A stretch of DNA of 64,000 nucleotides from Marasmius tenuissimus. Taxonomy: Eukaryota > Basidiomycota > Agaricomycetes > Agaricales > Marasmiaceae. The notes under the pieces were generated by a model. That model saw nothing but the letters and a program-made list of their open reading frames with translations, had not been told where the DNA came from and made no database searches. The position numbers and the translations under genes were made by a program. The DNA lies in NCBI GenBank assembly GCA_029532415.1, contig JAQOTA010000065.1, positions 372,001-436,000 on the forward strand, written 5' to 3'. This document shows positions 32,698 through 44,226 of this stretch, piece after piece. Numbering within the stretch: position 1 is the stretch's first letter; each line of letters opens with the position of its first letter.

Positions 32698-34530
32698 TAC
32701 GTTTGGACCTCCAAGCTCAAGACGAAAGACAAGGCAGTACCCACTGACTTCCTTACTATGGTTAAGACGCAATTCAATGCTGTTGTCAAGACCTGGATGT
32801 CCGATGAAGGGGGAGAGTACAAAAGAGATAAGTTTGATGCAGTACTGAAAGAGTATGGGATCCAAAGAGATCAAAGCATACCATATACACCACAACAAAA
32901 CGGTTGTGCTGAACGATTTAACAGGACTATTCATGAGAAGGCTGAAGCTCTTCGATTTGAAGCTTGCATGCCTCAGTCCTGGTGGGAATTCTGCCATGTG
33001 CACGCCGTCCACCTCTACAATCGCACTCCTGTGCAACGTTTGAGCTGGCAAACTCCGTTCGAAATGCTTTACGGCGAAGCACCTGATGTTTCACATCTCC
33101 GAGTTATGGGTTGTGCAGCCTATGTCTTCATTCCTGAAGATCGTAGGAAGAATAAGCTCGCTCCTCGAAGTGAGTTGATGACTTTCATCGGCTACCAAGA
33201 AGGGATGAAAGGCTTCCTGTTCATGCGAAGTAATAATTCCGTATTCAAAGGTAGCACTGCACTGTTCGATGAGATGCTGTACAATAAGTGTCCTGATGCC
33301 AAAACTCGTGGCTTCACACCTGTTGGTAGTGAACCATTTACTTTGGGTGAAAATCCCAACATTCCTTCGGAAGATGAAGACTCTGATGACGATTGGGACG
33401 ATACTCCGTTCCCAGATCTCAGACGTCGCTCCGAACCTTCTAAGAGATCAGAACCTCAGGTTGACAAACCTGCAGGTGGCCCTGCGCCAGGGGATATGCC
33501 ACTCCCTCAATCTGGTCCTCCGACGCCTCCAGGCGAACCCGCCGTTCCTCCGCCTGCACCAGCAGCGGATGGTCCATGCCGGTCTTCGAGGCAGCGGAAG
33601 GGTACAACGCAACCTGGTAATATATTTGGTGAACAGCGGAACCCAAATAGACCCTCAGATAACGTCACTGGAGATAAAGAACCTTCACATCCAGTTGATT
33701 GTCCTAGCTCTTCGCGATCTAGGAAAGGCAAAGGTGGTAAAAAGGGAATTCCTGGTTCACTTCCGCCTCCGCCTGCTCCAGAACCCAGTGGAAGCACTGA
33801 GTCGCATGAGGAAGAAAGCGTAGTCGAAAGACTGACCCAAGAAGGGGGAGTAGGAATCGTGATTTATCTGTTGAACAATGCTGTTCCAGTTCACGATTCG
33901 CTTCCAACGTCCGATACTCCTGATTTCTCTAATATCAGAGAGTGGACACTCCGCAATATTCTAAAGTTGCCTGTTGAGCAACAGAAGGAATGGAAGAACG
34001 CTTGCCACGAAGAACTTGAGGCAATCCGTAAGCGCAAGGTCTTCGAACTCTGTGACTTGCCTAAAGGTCGCAAAGCCATCAGAAATAGATGGGTCTTCAA
34101 CGTTAAGTCGAATGGTCGCAAGAAAGCGAGACTTGTTGCCAAGGGTTTCTCTCAGATCGAAGGTGTTGATTTTGATGAGATCTTCTCACCAGTTGTTCAT
34201 TATGAAACTGTGTGTATGATGCTTGCTCTCGCAGCTCTCAAGAACTGGTACATCACCTCAGTTGATGTTAAGAACACTTTTCTTTATGGCGATCTTGTTG
34301 AAGAGATTTACATGGAACAACCTGAAGGCTTCAAAGTCAAGGGCCAAGAACATAAGGTACTATGCCTGCGCCATACATTATATGGACTGAAGCAAGCTGC
34401 TCTTGAGTGGTGGCAAACCCTCAGCTTGTCCATGAAAGTACTAGGCTTCAAATGCCTGACTTCTGATGCTGGACTCTTCATCTGCAAAGATCTGAAGAGT
34501 GGTGAAGATGTGTATGCAATCATATATTGA
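32698..34530 (+). pseudogene. Ty1/copia pol, integrase core and RT start
   Basis: Integrase core with TWMSDEGGEYK (second Asp) and TPQQNGCAERFNRTI (catalytic Glu), then SWWEFCHVHAVHLYNR and a proline-rich linker (about 33480-33800). RT starts near 33960 with NACHEELEAIRKRKVFEL, WVFNVKSNGRKKARLVAKGFSQ, FSPVVHYETV, SVDVKNTFLYGDL (first catalytic Asp) and LYGLKQAALEW. The frame ends at 34530 exactly at the second active site. One extra reading step would give YIDDALF, but a small indel puts TGA there. The break kills RT. Confidence 0.9.
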
Positions 34531-35463
34531 CGATGCACTCTTCATGGGTCCTAACAAAGCTTTTGTTGACAAGAAGAAAGCCGAGTTCATGGCTTGATGG
34601 GAATGCCGTGATATGGGCAATGCTAGCGAATTTCTCCGCATGAGCATTCGTTGCAAAGGCAATAAGATCATGATTGACCAGAAGGATTATCTGAAGAAAG
34701 TCCTTGAACGTGTTGGGATGCAGAATGCAAAAGGTGCCCCTACGCCCTTACCTGCTGGCTATGTGCCAACTCCCAATGATGGTCCAGTCAATCCTGCCAT
34801 TTGCTCCAAGTTCCAGTCTGTGATTGGGTCGCTTCTGTACATTATGCTCGGCACACGTCCTGATATTGCCTATGCAGTTATGAAGCTTTCCCAGTTCTCT
34901 TCTAATCCAACAAAGGAACACCTCGATAAAGCTCTGTATATCTGCCGCTATCTAGCTGGCACATCAGATTATTCACTTGTCTATGATGGTGACTTTGATG
35001 GAGGTCTTCTTGCGTTCACAGACTCGGATTGGGCTGCCGATCCTATCAAACGCCGTTCAATCACTGGCTACTTCTTCAAGTTAGCAGGCGGCATCTTCTT
35101 GTGGCAATCACACGCCCAGAAGACTGTAGCTCTTTCTTCCACTGAGGCTGAGTATATGGCACTGTCGGATTGCAGTCGTCAAGCTTCCTGGATAAGATCG
35201 CTACTCTCTGAACTTGGAATTGACTTGGGTCCTATTCCAATCTGCGGAGACAATCAAGGATCTATCTTCATTGCATCTAATCCGGTTCAAGAATGCCAAA
35301 CCAAGCACATCAATATTTGATATCACTATATTCGATTGTGTGTTGAAGATGGCAAAGTCGAGTTGTTCTTTATTGAAGGAGTCTATAATCCCGCAGACAT
35401 GTTTACAAAGAATCTTGGACATGAGAAGTTCTTACGGTTCAGAGATCACCTTGGACTTGAATT
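34531..35463 (+). pseudogene. Ty1/copia pol, RT end and RNase H
   Basis: In the shifted frame the text resumes with DDALFMGPNK, then a TGA at 34595-34597 (before WECRDMG), then a frame from 34613 with LKKVLERVGMQNAKGAPTPL, QSVIGSLLYIMLGTRPDIAYAV (RT end) and RNase H landmarks AFTDSDWAAD, QKTVALSSTEAEYMALSD and CGDNQGSIFIASNP. A stop at about 35318 splits off the last part (CVEDGKVELFFIEGVYNPADMFTKNLG). The same TGA recurs in the partial copy at 36472-36474. Confidence 0.88.
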
Positions 35464-35521
35464 CTATTCGTCCACTTGATTTGCTCAGATGCGCTTTTCA
35501 GCTGCACTTAGCGAGGGGGTG

Positions 35522-35960
35522 TGTTGAATCCGTGGACTATATTTAGATCCTGGTATATCCGAAGTCCCGGTTCATACTTCCCGTCATCATATTATGCGGG
35601 ACTATTGTTCCATTTATTCTTTCTACTTATGAACATATGTACAATTCTCATTGTTGTCCTTATATGGTATTTACTATAGTCTCTACATGTATATAAGCTT
35701 GTAGTTCTCTACCTGAATCTACAGTATGCTTGAGCTTCTACATCTCGCCTCTACCTCTCTAAACTCCTCTCTGGTAAGTAGTAGTGTAGCTATGTTGTAG
35801 TCCTCTGCGCTAGGCGTCATGCCAGCTCATCAGGATCCTCACCAGCACCTACCACTGCGGGCAAAACCCATGCCGCCTGAAAATCAGGCGACACAAGGTT
35901 GCTTGAGCACCACCTGAGCACAAGTTGAGCACGATCTAGCCAGGGTACGCTACATGTCAC
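35522..35960 (+). repeat. copia 3' LTR
   Basis: Begins TGTTGAATCC directly after the polypurine tract GCGAGGGGGTG. TATA box TATATAAG at 35690-35697. It aligns by eye with 37399-37708 (blocks CCTTATATGGTATTTAC, CTCTACATGTATATAAGC, AACTCCTCTCTGGTAAGTAG). The right end is not fixed, since no matching 5' LTR is present; 35960 is an estimate. Confidence 0.7.
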
Positions 35961-35964
35961 ACAT

Positions 35965-36436
35965 ATGTAGATAGAATATTAAATGCGGAATTTATCTACA
36001 AATACTATCTAATCTACCGTGGTTGAGATCAAAAACGAGGTCAGGGTACTGGAGAGGCGGTTGAGTCAGGAACATTCTGTTCAGTGCGAGTTCAAAGGCT
36101 TGCCTCAACCGACAACGTTCAGATGGGGTTGAGGTTTGTGCTTCCGTATCCCAAATGACCAGGAGGTCAGTAACCAAGAATTGATGCAAGAAACTCTGAA
36201 CGTACCTCGAGTCATCCACCATCTCTCCTTTCGACTCTGGTAGGCCCCAACCCGCTCCAAATCTACTTGCATGCATGTCTTTGCAATTGGAGGGCTCTAG
36301 GCACCTAAAGGATGCGCTGACACGAACATGAGAGCCCGATTCCATGAAGTTCAGGATGGCTTTGAGGTATTCGGAGCCTTCAGATTGAAATTGAGGTCTT
36401 TGAGTCAAATCCGGGGCCTTCGAATTGCATTCTGGG
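35965..36436 (-). pseudogene. unidentified coding-like fragment between copia pieces
   Basis: A minus-strand frame (stop at 35992) stays open through the whole interval and then runs by chance into copia sequence. The copia-free part gives about 150 residues of ordinary composition, with FQSEGSEYLKAILNFMESG, RYVQSFLHQFLVTDLLVIW, a Cys/Arg-rich ERCRLRQAFELALNRMF and PDLVFDLNHGRLDSI. I do not recognise it. It lacks its own start and lies exactly between a copia LTR and a second copia fragment. It could be a piece of a host gene carried or trapped by retroelements, or part of a TE type I do not know. Confidence 0.35.
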
Positions 36437-37398
36437 TCTTTGTTGACAAAAAGAAAGCCGAGTTCATGGCTTGATGGGAATGCCACAATATGGGTGATGC
36501 TAACAAGTTCCTCTGTATGAGCATTTGTTGCAATAGCAGAAAGATCATGATTGACCAAAAGGATTATCTGAAGAAAGTTGTTGAATGTTTTGGGATGCAG
36601 AATGCAAAGGCAGCTCCTATGCCTTTACCTGCAGGCTATGTGCCAACTCCCAATGATGGTCCTGTCAATCCGGCTATCCGTTCCAAGTTCCAGTCTGTGA
36701 TTGGGTCTCTTCTGTACATTATGCTGGGCACACATCCTGATATTGCCTATGCAATTACGAAGCTTTCCCAATTCTCTTCTAATCCAAAGAAGGAACACCT
36801 CGATAAAGCCCTGTATATTTGCCAATACCTTGCTGGCACATCAGATTATTCACTTGTCCATGATGGTGACTCTAATGGAGGTCTTTTTGTGTTCACAGAC
36901 TTGGATTGGGCTGCCAATCCCATCAAACACCGTTCAATCACTGGCTATTTCTTTAAGTTAGCAGGTGGCATCTTCTCATGGCAATCACATGCCCATAAGA
37001 CTATAGCACTCTCTTCTACTGAGGCTGAGTATATGGCACTGTCGGATTGCAGTCGTCAAGCTTCCTGGATAAGATTGCTACTCTCTGAACTTGGAATTGA
37101 CTTGGAACCTATTCCAATCTGCGGAGACAATCAAGGTTCTATGTTCATTGCATCTAACCCGGTTCAAGAACACCGAACCAAGCACATTGATATTTGATAT
37201 CACTATATTTGATTGTGTGTTGAAGATGGCAAAGTTGAGTTGTTCTTCATTGAAGGAGTCTATAATCCTGCAGACATGTTCACGAAGAATCTCAGTCATG
37301 AGAAGTTCTTACGGTTCAGAGATCACCTTGGACTTGAATTCTATTTGTCCACTTGATTCACTCAGATGCACTTTTTAGCTGCACTTAGCAAGGGGGTG
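36437..37398 (+). pseudogene. second copia copy, RT end and RNase H fragment
   Basis: Starts abruptly at VDKKKAEFMA, equivalent to 34563 in the first copy, and runs to the end of pol. RNase H text (TDLDWAANP, HKTIALSSTEAEYMALSD, CGDNQGSMFIASNP) is recognisable. A TGA at 36472-36474 is shared with the first copy. Many differences from the first copy are CG to TG or CA. Inactive. Confidence 0.88.
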
Positions 37399-37708
37399 TG
37401 TTGAATCTGTGGACTATTATTAGATCCTGGTATATCTGTAGTCCCAGTTCACTCTTCCTGCCATTGTATTGCAGGACTATTGTTCCATTCATCATTGTTA
37501 CCTATGCTCATATGTATAATTTCTATTGTCATCCTTATATGGTATTTACCATAGTCTCTACATGTATATAAGCTCATAGTTCTCTACCTAAATTGACAGT
37601 GTGCTTGAGCTTCTACATCTCACCTCTATCTCTCTAAACTCCTCTCTGGTAAGTAGTAGTGTAGCCATGTTGTAGTCCTCTGCGCTAGGTGTCATGCTGG
37701 CTCATCAG
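37399..37708 (+). repeat. copia LTR, second copy, 3' truncated
   Basis: Begins TGTTGAATCTG after AGGGGGTG. TATATAAG at 37565-37572. It matches 35522 onward until CTCATCAGG, then switches to another copia pol at about 37709. Confidence 0.75.
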
Positions 37709-38460
37709 GGACTTGTTGGAAGCCTACTCTACATGGTGATCACTAGTTGTCCAGACATCTCCTTTGCGGTGATGTCCCTATCACAGTTCCCCTCTGCTCC
37801 TGAACTGAAACATGTGCTTGCGGTGAAGCATGTGCTGAGGTATCTTGTGGGCACAAAGAATTTTGCACTCCAGTATGGGTGTGTGGATGCACTGATAGAG
37901 TCTACAGGGTCTGCAAATCCAACAGTCAGCATCAAAGATGTAGATTGGGCATCTGATGTGTCTGATCGAAAGTTGGTGTCAGGTTACACAATCTACCTAT
38001 ACAGAGGTCTAGTGTCCTGGTCCTGTGTCAAGCAGTGAATTGTTGCCGTCTCATCAACTGAGTCAGAATACATTGCGTTGACCCACTGCCTGAAACATTG
38101 TTTATGGCTGAAGTTGTACACCTCTCTAGTTGGATTCCCAGTTCTGAAACCATTCCCCATTCTATCTGATAACATGTCCTCAATCAACATCATGTTGAAT
38201 GAGGATTCAACATCCAAAAATTCGAAACATATTGATATATGGTATCATTCCATTTGGGGTGACATTTCGTCAGGCGACTTTTCTCTATCGTGGGTCTCCA
38301 CCAAGAAGATGGTGGCGGACATCTTGACAAAACCGTTGGCTCAATTCTTACACAAGATACAAGTTTCTGCTTTAGGACTCTTAGGTATATGATTTTTATT
38401 CCTTTTCCCTTTTTTCTTCTCCTATTTCGTCCTTTACTACCGGTACATCTAATGGGAGTG
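37709..38460 (+). pseudogene. other copia family (Y), RT end and RNase H
   Basis: GLVGSLLYMVITSCPDISFAV begins the RT C-terminal part. RNase H follows with DVDWASDVSDRKLVSGYT, one TGA at about 38037, then AVSSTESEYIALTHC, LSDNMSSINIMLNE and the terminal VSTKKMVADILTKPL. It differs clearly from the first copia, so it is a separate family. No integrase or gag is attached. Its LTR follows at 38461. Confidence 0.85.
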
Positions 38461-38744
38461 TGTTGGGACTGTATTTAGGTGTATTTACACACACACTCTT
38501 CCTATTCTTACACATGATTTGTTATGTACATTGGTCTCATTGACACACTTGCTCCTCATCCCTCTACTCTGATGTATTTGGTTTGAGGAGGTGAGCTTTT
38601 CTTTCTTCTTAGATTACATTCAATACTGATCCATTTATACCTAGAAACTAACTATGTGTTGTTTCCTTTTAGGTATAGAATAAATCCCTTTACTCTCATG
38701 TATTTGGTTTGAGGAGAAACTAACTACGTGTCGTTTCCTTTTAG
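38461..38744 (+). repeat. LTR of copia family Y (partial)
   Basis: TGTTGGGACTGT follows the purine tract AATGGGAGTG. It contains an internal imperfect duplication: TACTCT(G/C)ATGTATTTGG at 38565 and 38691, and GAAACTAACTA at 38644 and 38715. It runs into element E sequence near 38759. Confidence 0.6.
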
Positions 38745-38758
38745 TGCTTGGATAGTCT

Positions 38759-39189
38759 CGCCCACAAGGCCTGGACCTTTTACCAAGCTTCTGAGGCTCG
38801 ACTTAGTCTTGCTTTCCGACCATCCATGCTTCTGCAGTGACTTCCCCTGTCAAGCTCTACTAGTATGGGTCTTCATCAAGTCTGATTGTATTATTCTATT
38901 CCTGAGTACAATGTCTCCAAGCCACTGGAGATATTCCCTTGATATGACTACAGGTCCTAGTTGTGCCTCTGAAGTGATACTCTCTTTAGTTATACGACTC
39001 CTACAGTTTTCAGAGATAAGGAGAGGCACCTCCAAGGCGCTATTCTCTCCTTATGCTAGAATCTGAGCCTTTTACTAGCCGCTCAGGATTCACTCTAGTA
39101 CTCTTATTACCTAGTCATTTCTTATTGATTTTATGCTAAAATCACACAAAACAAGGCTCTGAAGCTGCTTTTTAAGAGCAGGTGCTACA
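38759..39189 (+). repeat. element E fragment (copy D)
   Basis: Matches the last 430 bp of element E copy B (about 52740-53149), ending GGTGCTACA. Shared blocks are ACCAAGCTTCTGAGGCTCGA, CCACTGGAGATATTCCCTTG and CTACAGTTTTCAGAGATAAG. It is immediately followed by copia gag. The 5' part is missing. Confidence 0.85.
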
Positions 39190-39815
39190 CCATCATTAAC
39201 CACTACAAAGCTCAGAAACCCACTCCTCTCACGTTGCGCATTTCTTGTGTCAAGAAGAAGGACAAGGACACAAAATTCAACCAGCAGTCCTCTCCTTCTT
39301 CGTCAATGTCTAACAATAACAACCAGTCTAAGAACAACAATGACCAGAAGAAGAAGAAGAACTGACGTGGCAGGAAGAACAAAGGTGTATCTCAGGACAA
39401 CAAGGGTGATTCCTCTCACAAGAGTCATTCTCATATTGCATCCCTTGCTTATTTTTCATCTCCTCACCCCCCCATCGTTCCTGACACTCCATTTACCGTA
39501 CATCCTGCAGACCAATCCCGGGATCCCCTCCACATGCAGTGTTTCCCTGGTGCTACTTCTAGTGGTACTGTTTTTGAGAATGCTCAGGCTGCTCGCAGTC
39601 TTGCTGACCGTCTTGGTGCTCCCAAGTATGCCCACGTCCTTGAACCTATGGAACAGGGATATGTGGCTGCTTCCTCTTCCTCTTTGAAGCATTGTATTGA
39701 TGGTCCCTCCTCCTCTGCTCCACCTGCAAAGCATGCTATGACCTCTATGATTCCTTCTATGAGGACTCTGACTCTGAACGTGAGGATCATATTGCGTTGA
39801 ACACTATTAATGATT
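39190..39815 (+). pseudogene. third copia copy, gag
   Basis: Starts in gag with TLRISCVKKKDKDTKFNQQS in one frame, then a Lys/Asn-rich stretch, a stop at about 39363, SHIASLAYFSSP, and from 39534 the domain FENAQAARSLADRLGAPKY matching the first copia copy. Frameshifts and stops make it inactive. Confidence 0.7.
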
Positions 39816-41770
39816 CTTGCATAGGGAGATTGCGAGTGGAAGTGCCATGGATGTTGACAGCGAGATTGCAGATGCCACTGGTTTTTCTGACAATGTTGAG
39901 TACAATTCGGTCTCCATTGGATCTGAGGAATCTGATGATGACAGGCAAGTGCCTTATCTCAGTCTTTCTTCTAACACTGATACAAACCTACAGTGCGCCG
40001 CTTTACTAGCCGCTTCTAAGCATAGTAGTTTGAATATTGTGTCCTGTATGAAATTTGCTCAATTTACTGGTGATCACCTTGCCACATGTGCAAATTGTAA
40101 GGGAAAGAAGGCGACTGGAAGCTTGCAAGAGTGGATCTTTGGTTCAGGTGCCTCATCGCACTTTACTTATAATCTTGAAGATTTTGCTGAGTATGAAACC
40201 ATGAACAATGGACCGCAGCTAAACACTGTGTCAAAGGACAGCCCTATCCAAATGAAGGGAAAAGGGACTGTGTTCATCTCTCATTCTGTTGAAGGATCTG
40301 ATGGTTGTATGGAGGAACACATTACACGACTCTATCCTGTCTATTATGTTCCACTTCTGTCAATTTGACTTCTCTCACTTGGAGAATTCTTGCAAGGTGG
40401 TCTGCAAGTACATGGATTGTCTAGCAAATTGGCTTTTTATAACAAGGGTCAATACCAATCATTGGTGTCTTACCCACTCATGCCTGGTCAAACCATTTTT
40501 TGGGTTAGCTTGCAGAAAGCTTCTGCTCAAAGCTTAATGGTCAAGTCAACAATGGATAAAGTTGACTACAAAGTTCTACACAGACGTTTTGGACATTGTT
40601 CAGACAAAGCTCTGAATAAAGCTTGGAAGCATACTAAGAACTTCCTGGAATTTGACCAAAAGCCAAAGAAAACCCCGTTATGCTGAGGATGCGCAGAAGG
40701 AAAGATGCACTCCAGATTGTTCCCTGACTCCACTACCCATGCCTCAAAACCCTTCGAGAAAATCCACTCCGACCTCAAACAACTGTACTTCACATGGCTG
40801 GACAATGCTCATGCAACACAAATCTGACTCTGTCAAGATGCTCTGTGACTTTATCAGTATGGTGAAGGTGCAATTTGGTGTTGATATTAAGGAATGGATG
40901 TCTGATGGAGGGGGAGAGTACAAATCAGATGCCTTTGATGATGTACTAAAGGAGCACAGTATCAAAATTCTGACCAGCATTCCATATATGCTGGAAGAGA
41001 ATGGTCATGCAGAACTGTTCAATCAGACTATTGTTGAGAGAACTCAAGCTCTTCACTTTGATGCTTATCTTCCACCTTCTTGGTGGGAATTCTGTGTGTT
41101 GCACGCTGTTGCACTTCACAATTGGATGCTGTCCCAGCGTTTATGTTGGTTGACCCCACATGAGAAGTTACATGGCAGTGCACCAGATGTTTCTGATCTT
41201 CGAGTCTTTGGATGCGCAGCGTATGCGTTTATTCCAGAAAAGTGTTGAGTGAACAAACTATCTCTGCGTTCGGGACTGATGACTTTTATCAGTTTTCAGG
41301 AAGGAATGAAGGGATATGTCTTCATGAAGATGTCCAACAATTCCATTTTCAAAAGTGCTATTGCTCTGTTCAATAAAAACTTGTTCCTGAAGTGTTCTGA
41401 TAAGAAACCTCGTGGCTTTACCCCAGTGGGTGAAATCCCTGAAATACCGCTGGTATTGGGTCAAAATCCCAACTTCTCTTTGGATAGCAATAATGATTCG
41501 TCTGATGATGATCTTTATCCTCCCAAGAACCTTCCAAAGTGATCGGAATCTCTGCAAGACAATGATGGAGATGGTACTGTACCTAAGGGTGAACATCAAC
41601 ATCCTAATCCTGATCCTCTGATTCAGCCTCACAGGCTACCTACACCAGTGAGTGGACAAGAGCAGTCTCTGCCTCCCAGGTGTTCAGGCAGAAAGCACAC
41701 AGGTCCTAAGCAACCTGATAATGTATTTGATGAACAACAAGACCCAAATAACTGTTACAGATCATGACAC
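39816..41770 (+). pseudogene. third copia copy, protease and integrase
   Basis: ATCANCKGKK precedes a decayed protease site, WIFGSGASSHF, in which the catalytic Asp of DSGA is Gly. The pre-integrase region HRRFGHCSDKALNK is followed by a stop in place of a Cys/Arg codon (about 40683). Integrase text continues with EWMSDGGGEYKSDAFD and EENGHAELFNQTIVE, WWEFCVLHAVALHNW, then GFTPVGEIPEIP. Several stops follow and the text fades near 41765. It is more decayed than the first copy; the RT is absent here, and a pol end reappears at 46019. Confidence 0.8.
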
Positions 41771-41848
41771 TCATCATCCATATTTCCGAAGACACATCTA
41801 ACTCCCGAGACATGTCTTGTCAAGATCTCAGGAAGTAAACACTCATGT

Positions 41849-42476
41849 TAAGACCCCAAAAACCCTAGCAAAGCACCGACAAACCCCCGCTTGAACCATG
41901 CGTAAAGATCACATGACTGTGGGCAGGGTTTCTTGGGCGTTTAGGACTCCTGGAGTCCTTGAAATAGTCCAGTACCAAGAGTATGACCCCTGGGACCCAT
42001 TAATTTCTGACTTTTCCCCTTTTCTTGCAGTCCTTCCCTCTTGAAAACCCCAATGATAGCTGTTATTCCCACCCATGAACATCCTGTCAGGCAGTGTGCA
42101 GGCTCTGTAGACATGTTATTCAATAGAACAGCTTTCTCGGGAAAGTAAACCCCGAGAGCCGGTAAGTCCAAGGATACCCCGTAATTCCTAGGACTTGCAC
42201 GTAGGCTGTGTAGATACTTGTAGGCAGTGCAGTAGGTAGTTCAAATCGTATAAAAGGCCTGAGGTTTCTACTGAAACCTCAGCCTAGATATTCTTGTTGA
42301 TTTCCCCTTTTTTTTGTGTGTTTTAAGTCTCTGGAGTTGAGCCCTAGCTCCTCTTTCTCTCTCTGTGTGTTTTGCGAGTGTTTTAGTGCTTTCCTGAGCT
42401 CCCCAAAGCCTTAGTTTCAAGTCCTGAAGAACTCATTCGGATTTCCGCAAGTTCTAGTAAGTGTTCTTTGAGTTAC
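41849..42476 (+). repeat. probable solo LTR with TATA box and hairpin
   Basis: Starts TGTTAAGACCCC, a start form seen in fungal LTRs. TATAAAA lies at 42249-42255, and a perfect hairpin follows at 42259-42282 (CTGAGGTTTC, 4-nt loop, GAAACCTCAG). The region is non-coding and ends near GAGTTACA. No second copy in the window fixes the ends and no target duplication was found. Confidence 0.4.
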
Positions 42477-43055
42477 ATTATATTACTAGTTACTTTTACA
42501 GTAGCTACTAGTATCTACAGTGGTCTTGTAGTAAACATTTTGCTGCCTCAGTCCCATTCCAGATTTGTTGTGTTAGTTTCGTGTATCGCCACTGTTACAT
42601 CCATGCCAGTTCCGGGTTTTCCGAAGGCTTCTATCCACCTTCCAGAGATTCCAATACTCGGAATCTACTTTATGCTTCTCTTCCTTCATGATCTTTTCCG
42701 GAACATGACTTTGGATTCCGACGTCGTGTCCCCGGTACTTACGGATCGGAGATACATATACACCGTTCATTTCCAAGTAGTATGTATACTCTACATTCCG
42801 ACATTCCGCTTTCCATTCTATCATGACTCATCCCGTACATTCCATTCTGACACTTCATTTCCGATTCATCTCCGACTCCGGGACTTCACCCTCCGTCTCG
42901 GATTCCGTACTGTACATACATTCTCTCCCGCTCTTGACTCACCTTTGGTACTACAATCGCCGGAACCCCTTCGGAGGTCTTGGAGATTGATACATATATA
43001 AACTAGATACTTCACGACTTGTATTCCTCAGAATTAAAATCAACTTGGTTTCTGT
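42477..43055 (+). repeat. LTR-like repeat X, left part, interrupted by element E
   Basis: Non-coding, rich in TTCCG words. From about 42846 it matches the copy at 18046: TCATCTCCGACT, TATATAAAC.AGATACTTC, GTAT..CAGAA and ATCAAC..GGTTTC. The match continues on the far side of element E copy A at 45765. The 42477-42845 part has no partner here. Confidence 0.5.
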
Positions 43056-43531
43056 TGTAGTGCCTGCTACTAAAAAAGCAGCTTCGGAGCCTTGTTTTTG
43101 TGCAATTTTAGCATAAAACAGATAAGAAATGACTAGGTAATACAAGTACTAGAGCAAGTCCCGAGCGGCTAGTAAAAGGCTCAGATCCTAGCATAAGGAG
43201 AGAATAGCGCCTCAGAGGCGTCTCTCCTTATCTCTGAAAACTGTAGGAGTTGTATAACTGAAGAAAGTATCACTTCGGAGGCACAACTGGGACCTGTAGT
43301 CATAACAAGGGAATATCTCCAGTGGCTCGGAGGCATCGTGCTAAGGATTAGAATAATATAATCAGACTTGACGAAGACCCGTACTAGTAGGGATAGACAG
43401 AGGAGGTCACTGCGGAAGTATGGATGGTCAGAAAGCAAGACTAAGTCGAGCCTCAGAAGCTTGGTATAAGGTCAAAGCCTCGCTTTGGAGGCATGATTGA
43501 TTCAAGTATACTAGGTATACTACAGGTTACA

Positions 43532-44226
43532 CTAGTCATCCATATTGGCTAGAGCTACCTCATCCCAACCAAAGTAATTATCTACGTCGGAGTCTTCGGG
43601 ATAATAAGAATCAATGAAGGTTTCATGATCTAGATAATTGGTATAGAATGGATCGCATAAAATAGGATTATAGAAAGAGAAGGATTGAGAAAGCCAACGA
43701 CCCATGACAGGGGAGTACTTGAAGAACGAGAGCTTGGTATAGTCAAGCTTCGGAGGTGCTGGGCACTCAGCACAACTGACGACGGCGTCGATCCAAGCGT
43801 TGACGGCACCAGGAGTACGAGCGGTTTTGAAGTCGAGGAAACCAACTCGAGCAATGGACTCGGTGACCATGTCGATGACAGACCTGGCGTCGTGAGGAAT
43901 GAAGTGGTCGAAGGTGTCCTCGCAGAGGTAGATTTCGTCCTGGATCGTGTTGTAACAAATGGCGTAGCCCCAGTAGACGGATCTGTGGCGACTGAGGAAG
44001 AACTGCTGGAAGATGATTCCAAGGATAGCTTCTCATTCTGCGTTGAGTGGAATGGGTAGTATGATGCGGCGCTCCTTGATTTTATCAGAGTAATCTTCTG
44101 GATACCACCAGAGCTTATACAACTCTGGAGAGGAAGTCAGAAGGTCACCTCGGAATTTAGAAAATCAAAAGACTTACTGTAGAGTAAGTTGCGGAAGTGG
44201 TCTTCAATATTATGGAAGCGTGCCAT
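43532..44226 (-). pseudogene. element E spliced ORF, copy A
   Basis: Mirror of the ORF in copy B. ATG at 44226, intron 44125-44177 (GTAAGT...CCAG), in-frame TGA at 44033-44035 (codon 47), stop at 43532. The predicted protein starts MARFHNIEDHFRNLLYK and ends VDNYFGWDEVALANMDD. I do not recognise a domain. Aromatic residues are frequent (LWWYPEDYSDK, RSVYWGYAICYN, FYNPILCDPFYTNYL). See copy B for details. Confidence 0.5.

Noticed and set aside
35992..36558. The full 188-codon minus-strand ORF as one gene
   Set aside because: The part right of 36436 is antisense copia RNase H sequence. Only the left part is kept, as an unidentified fragment.
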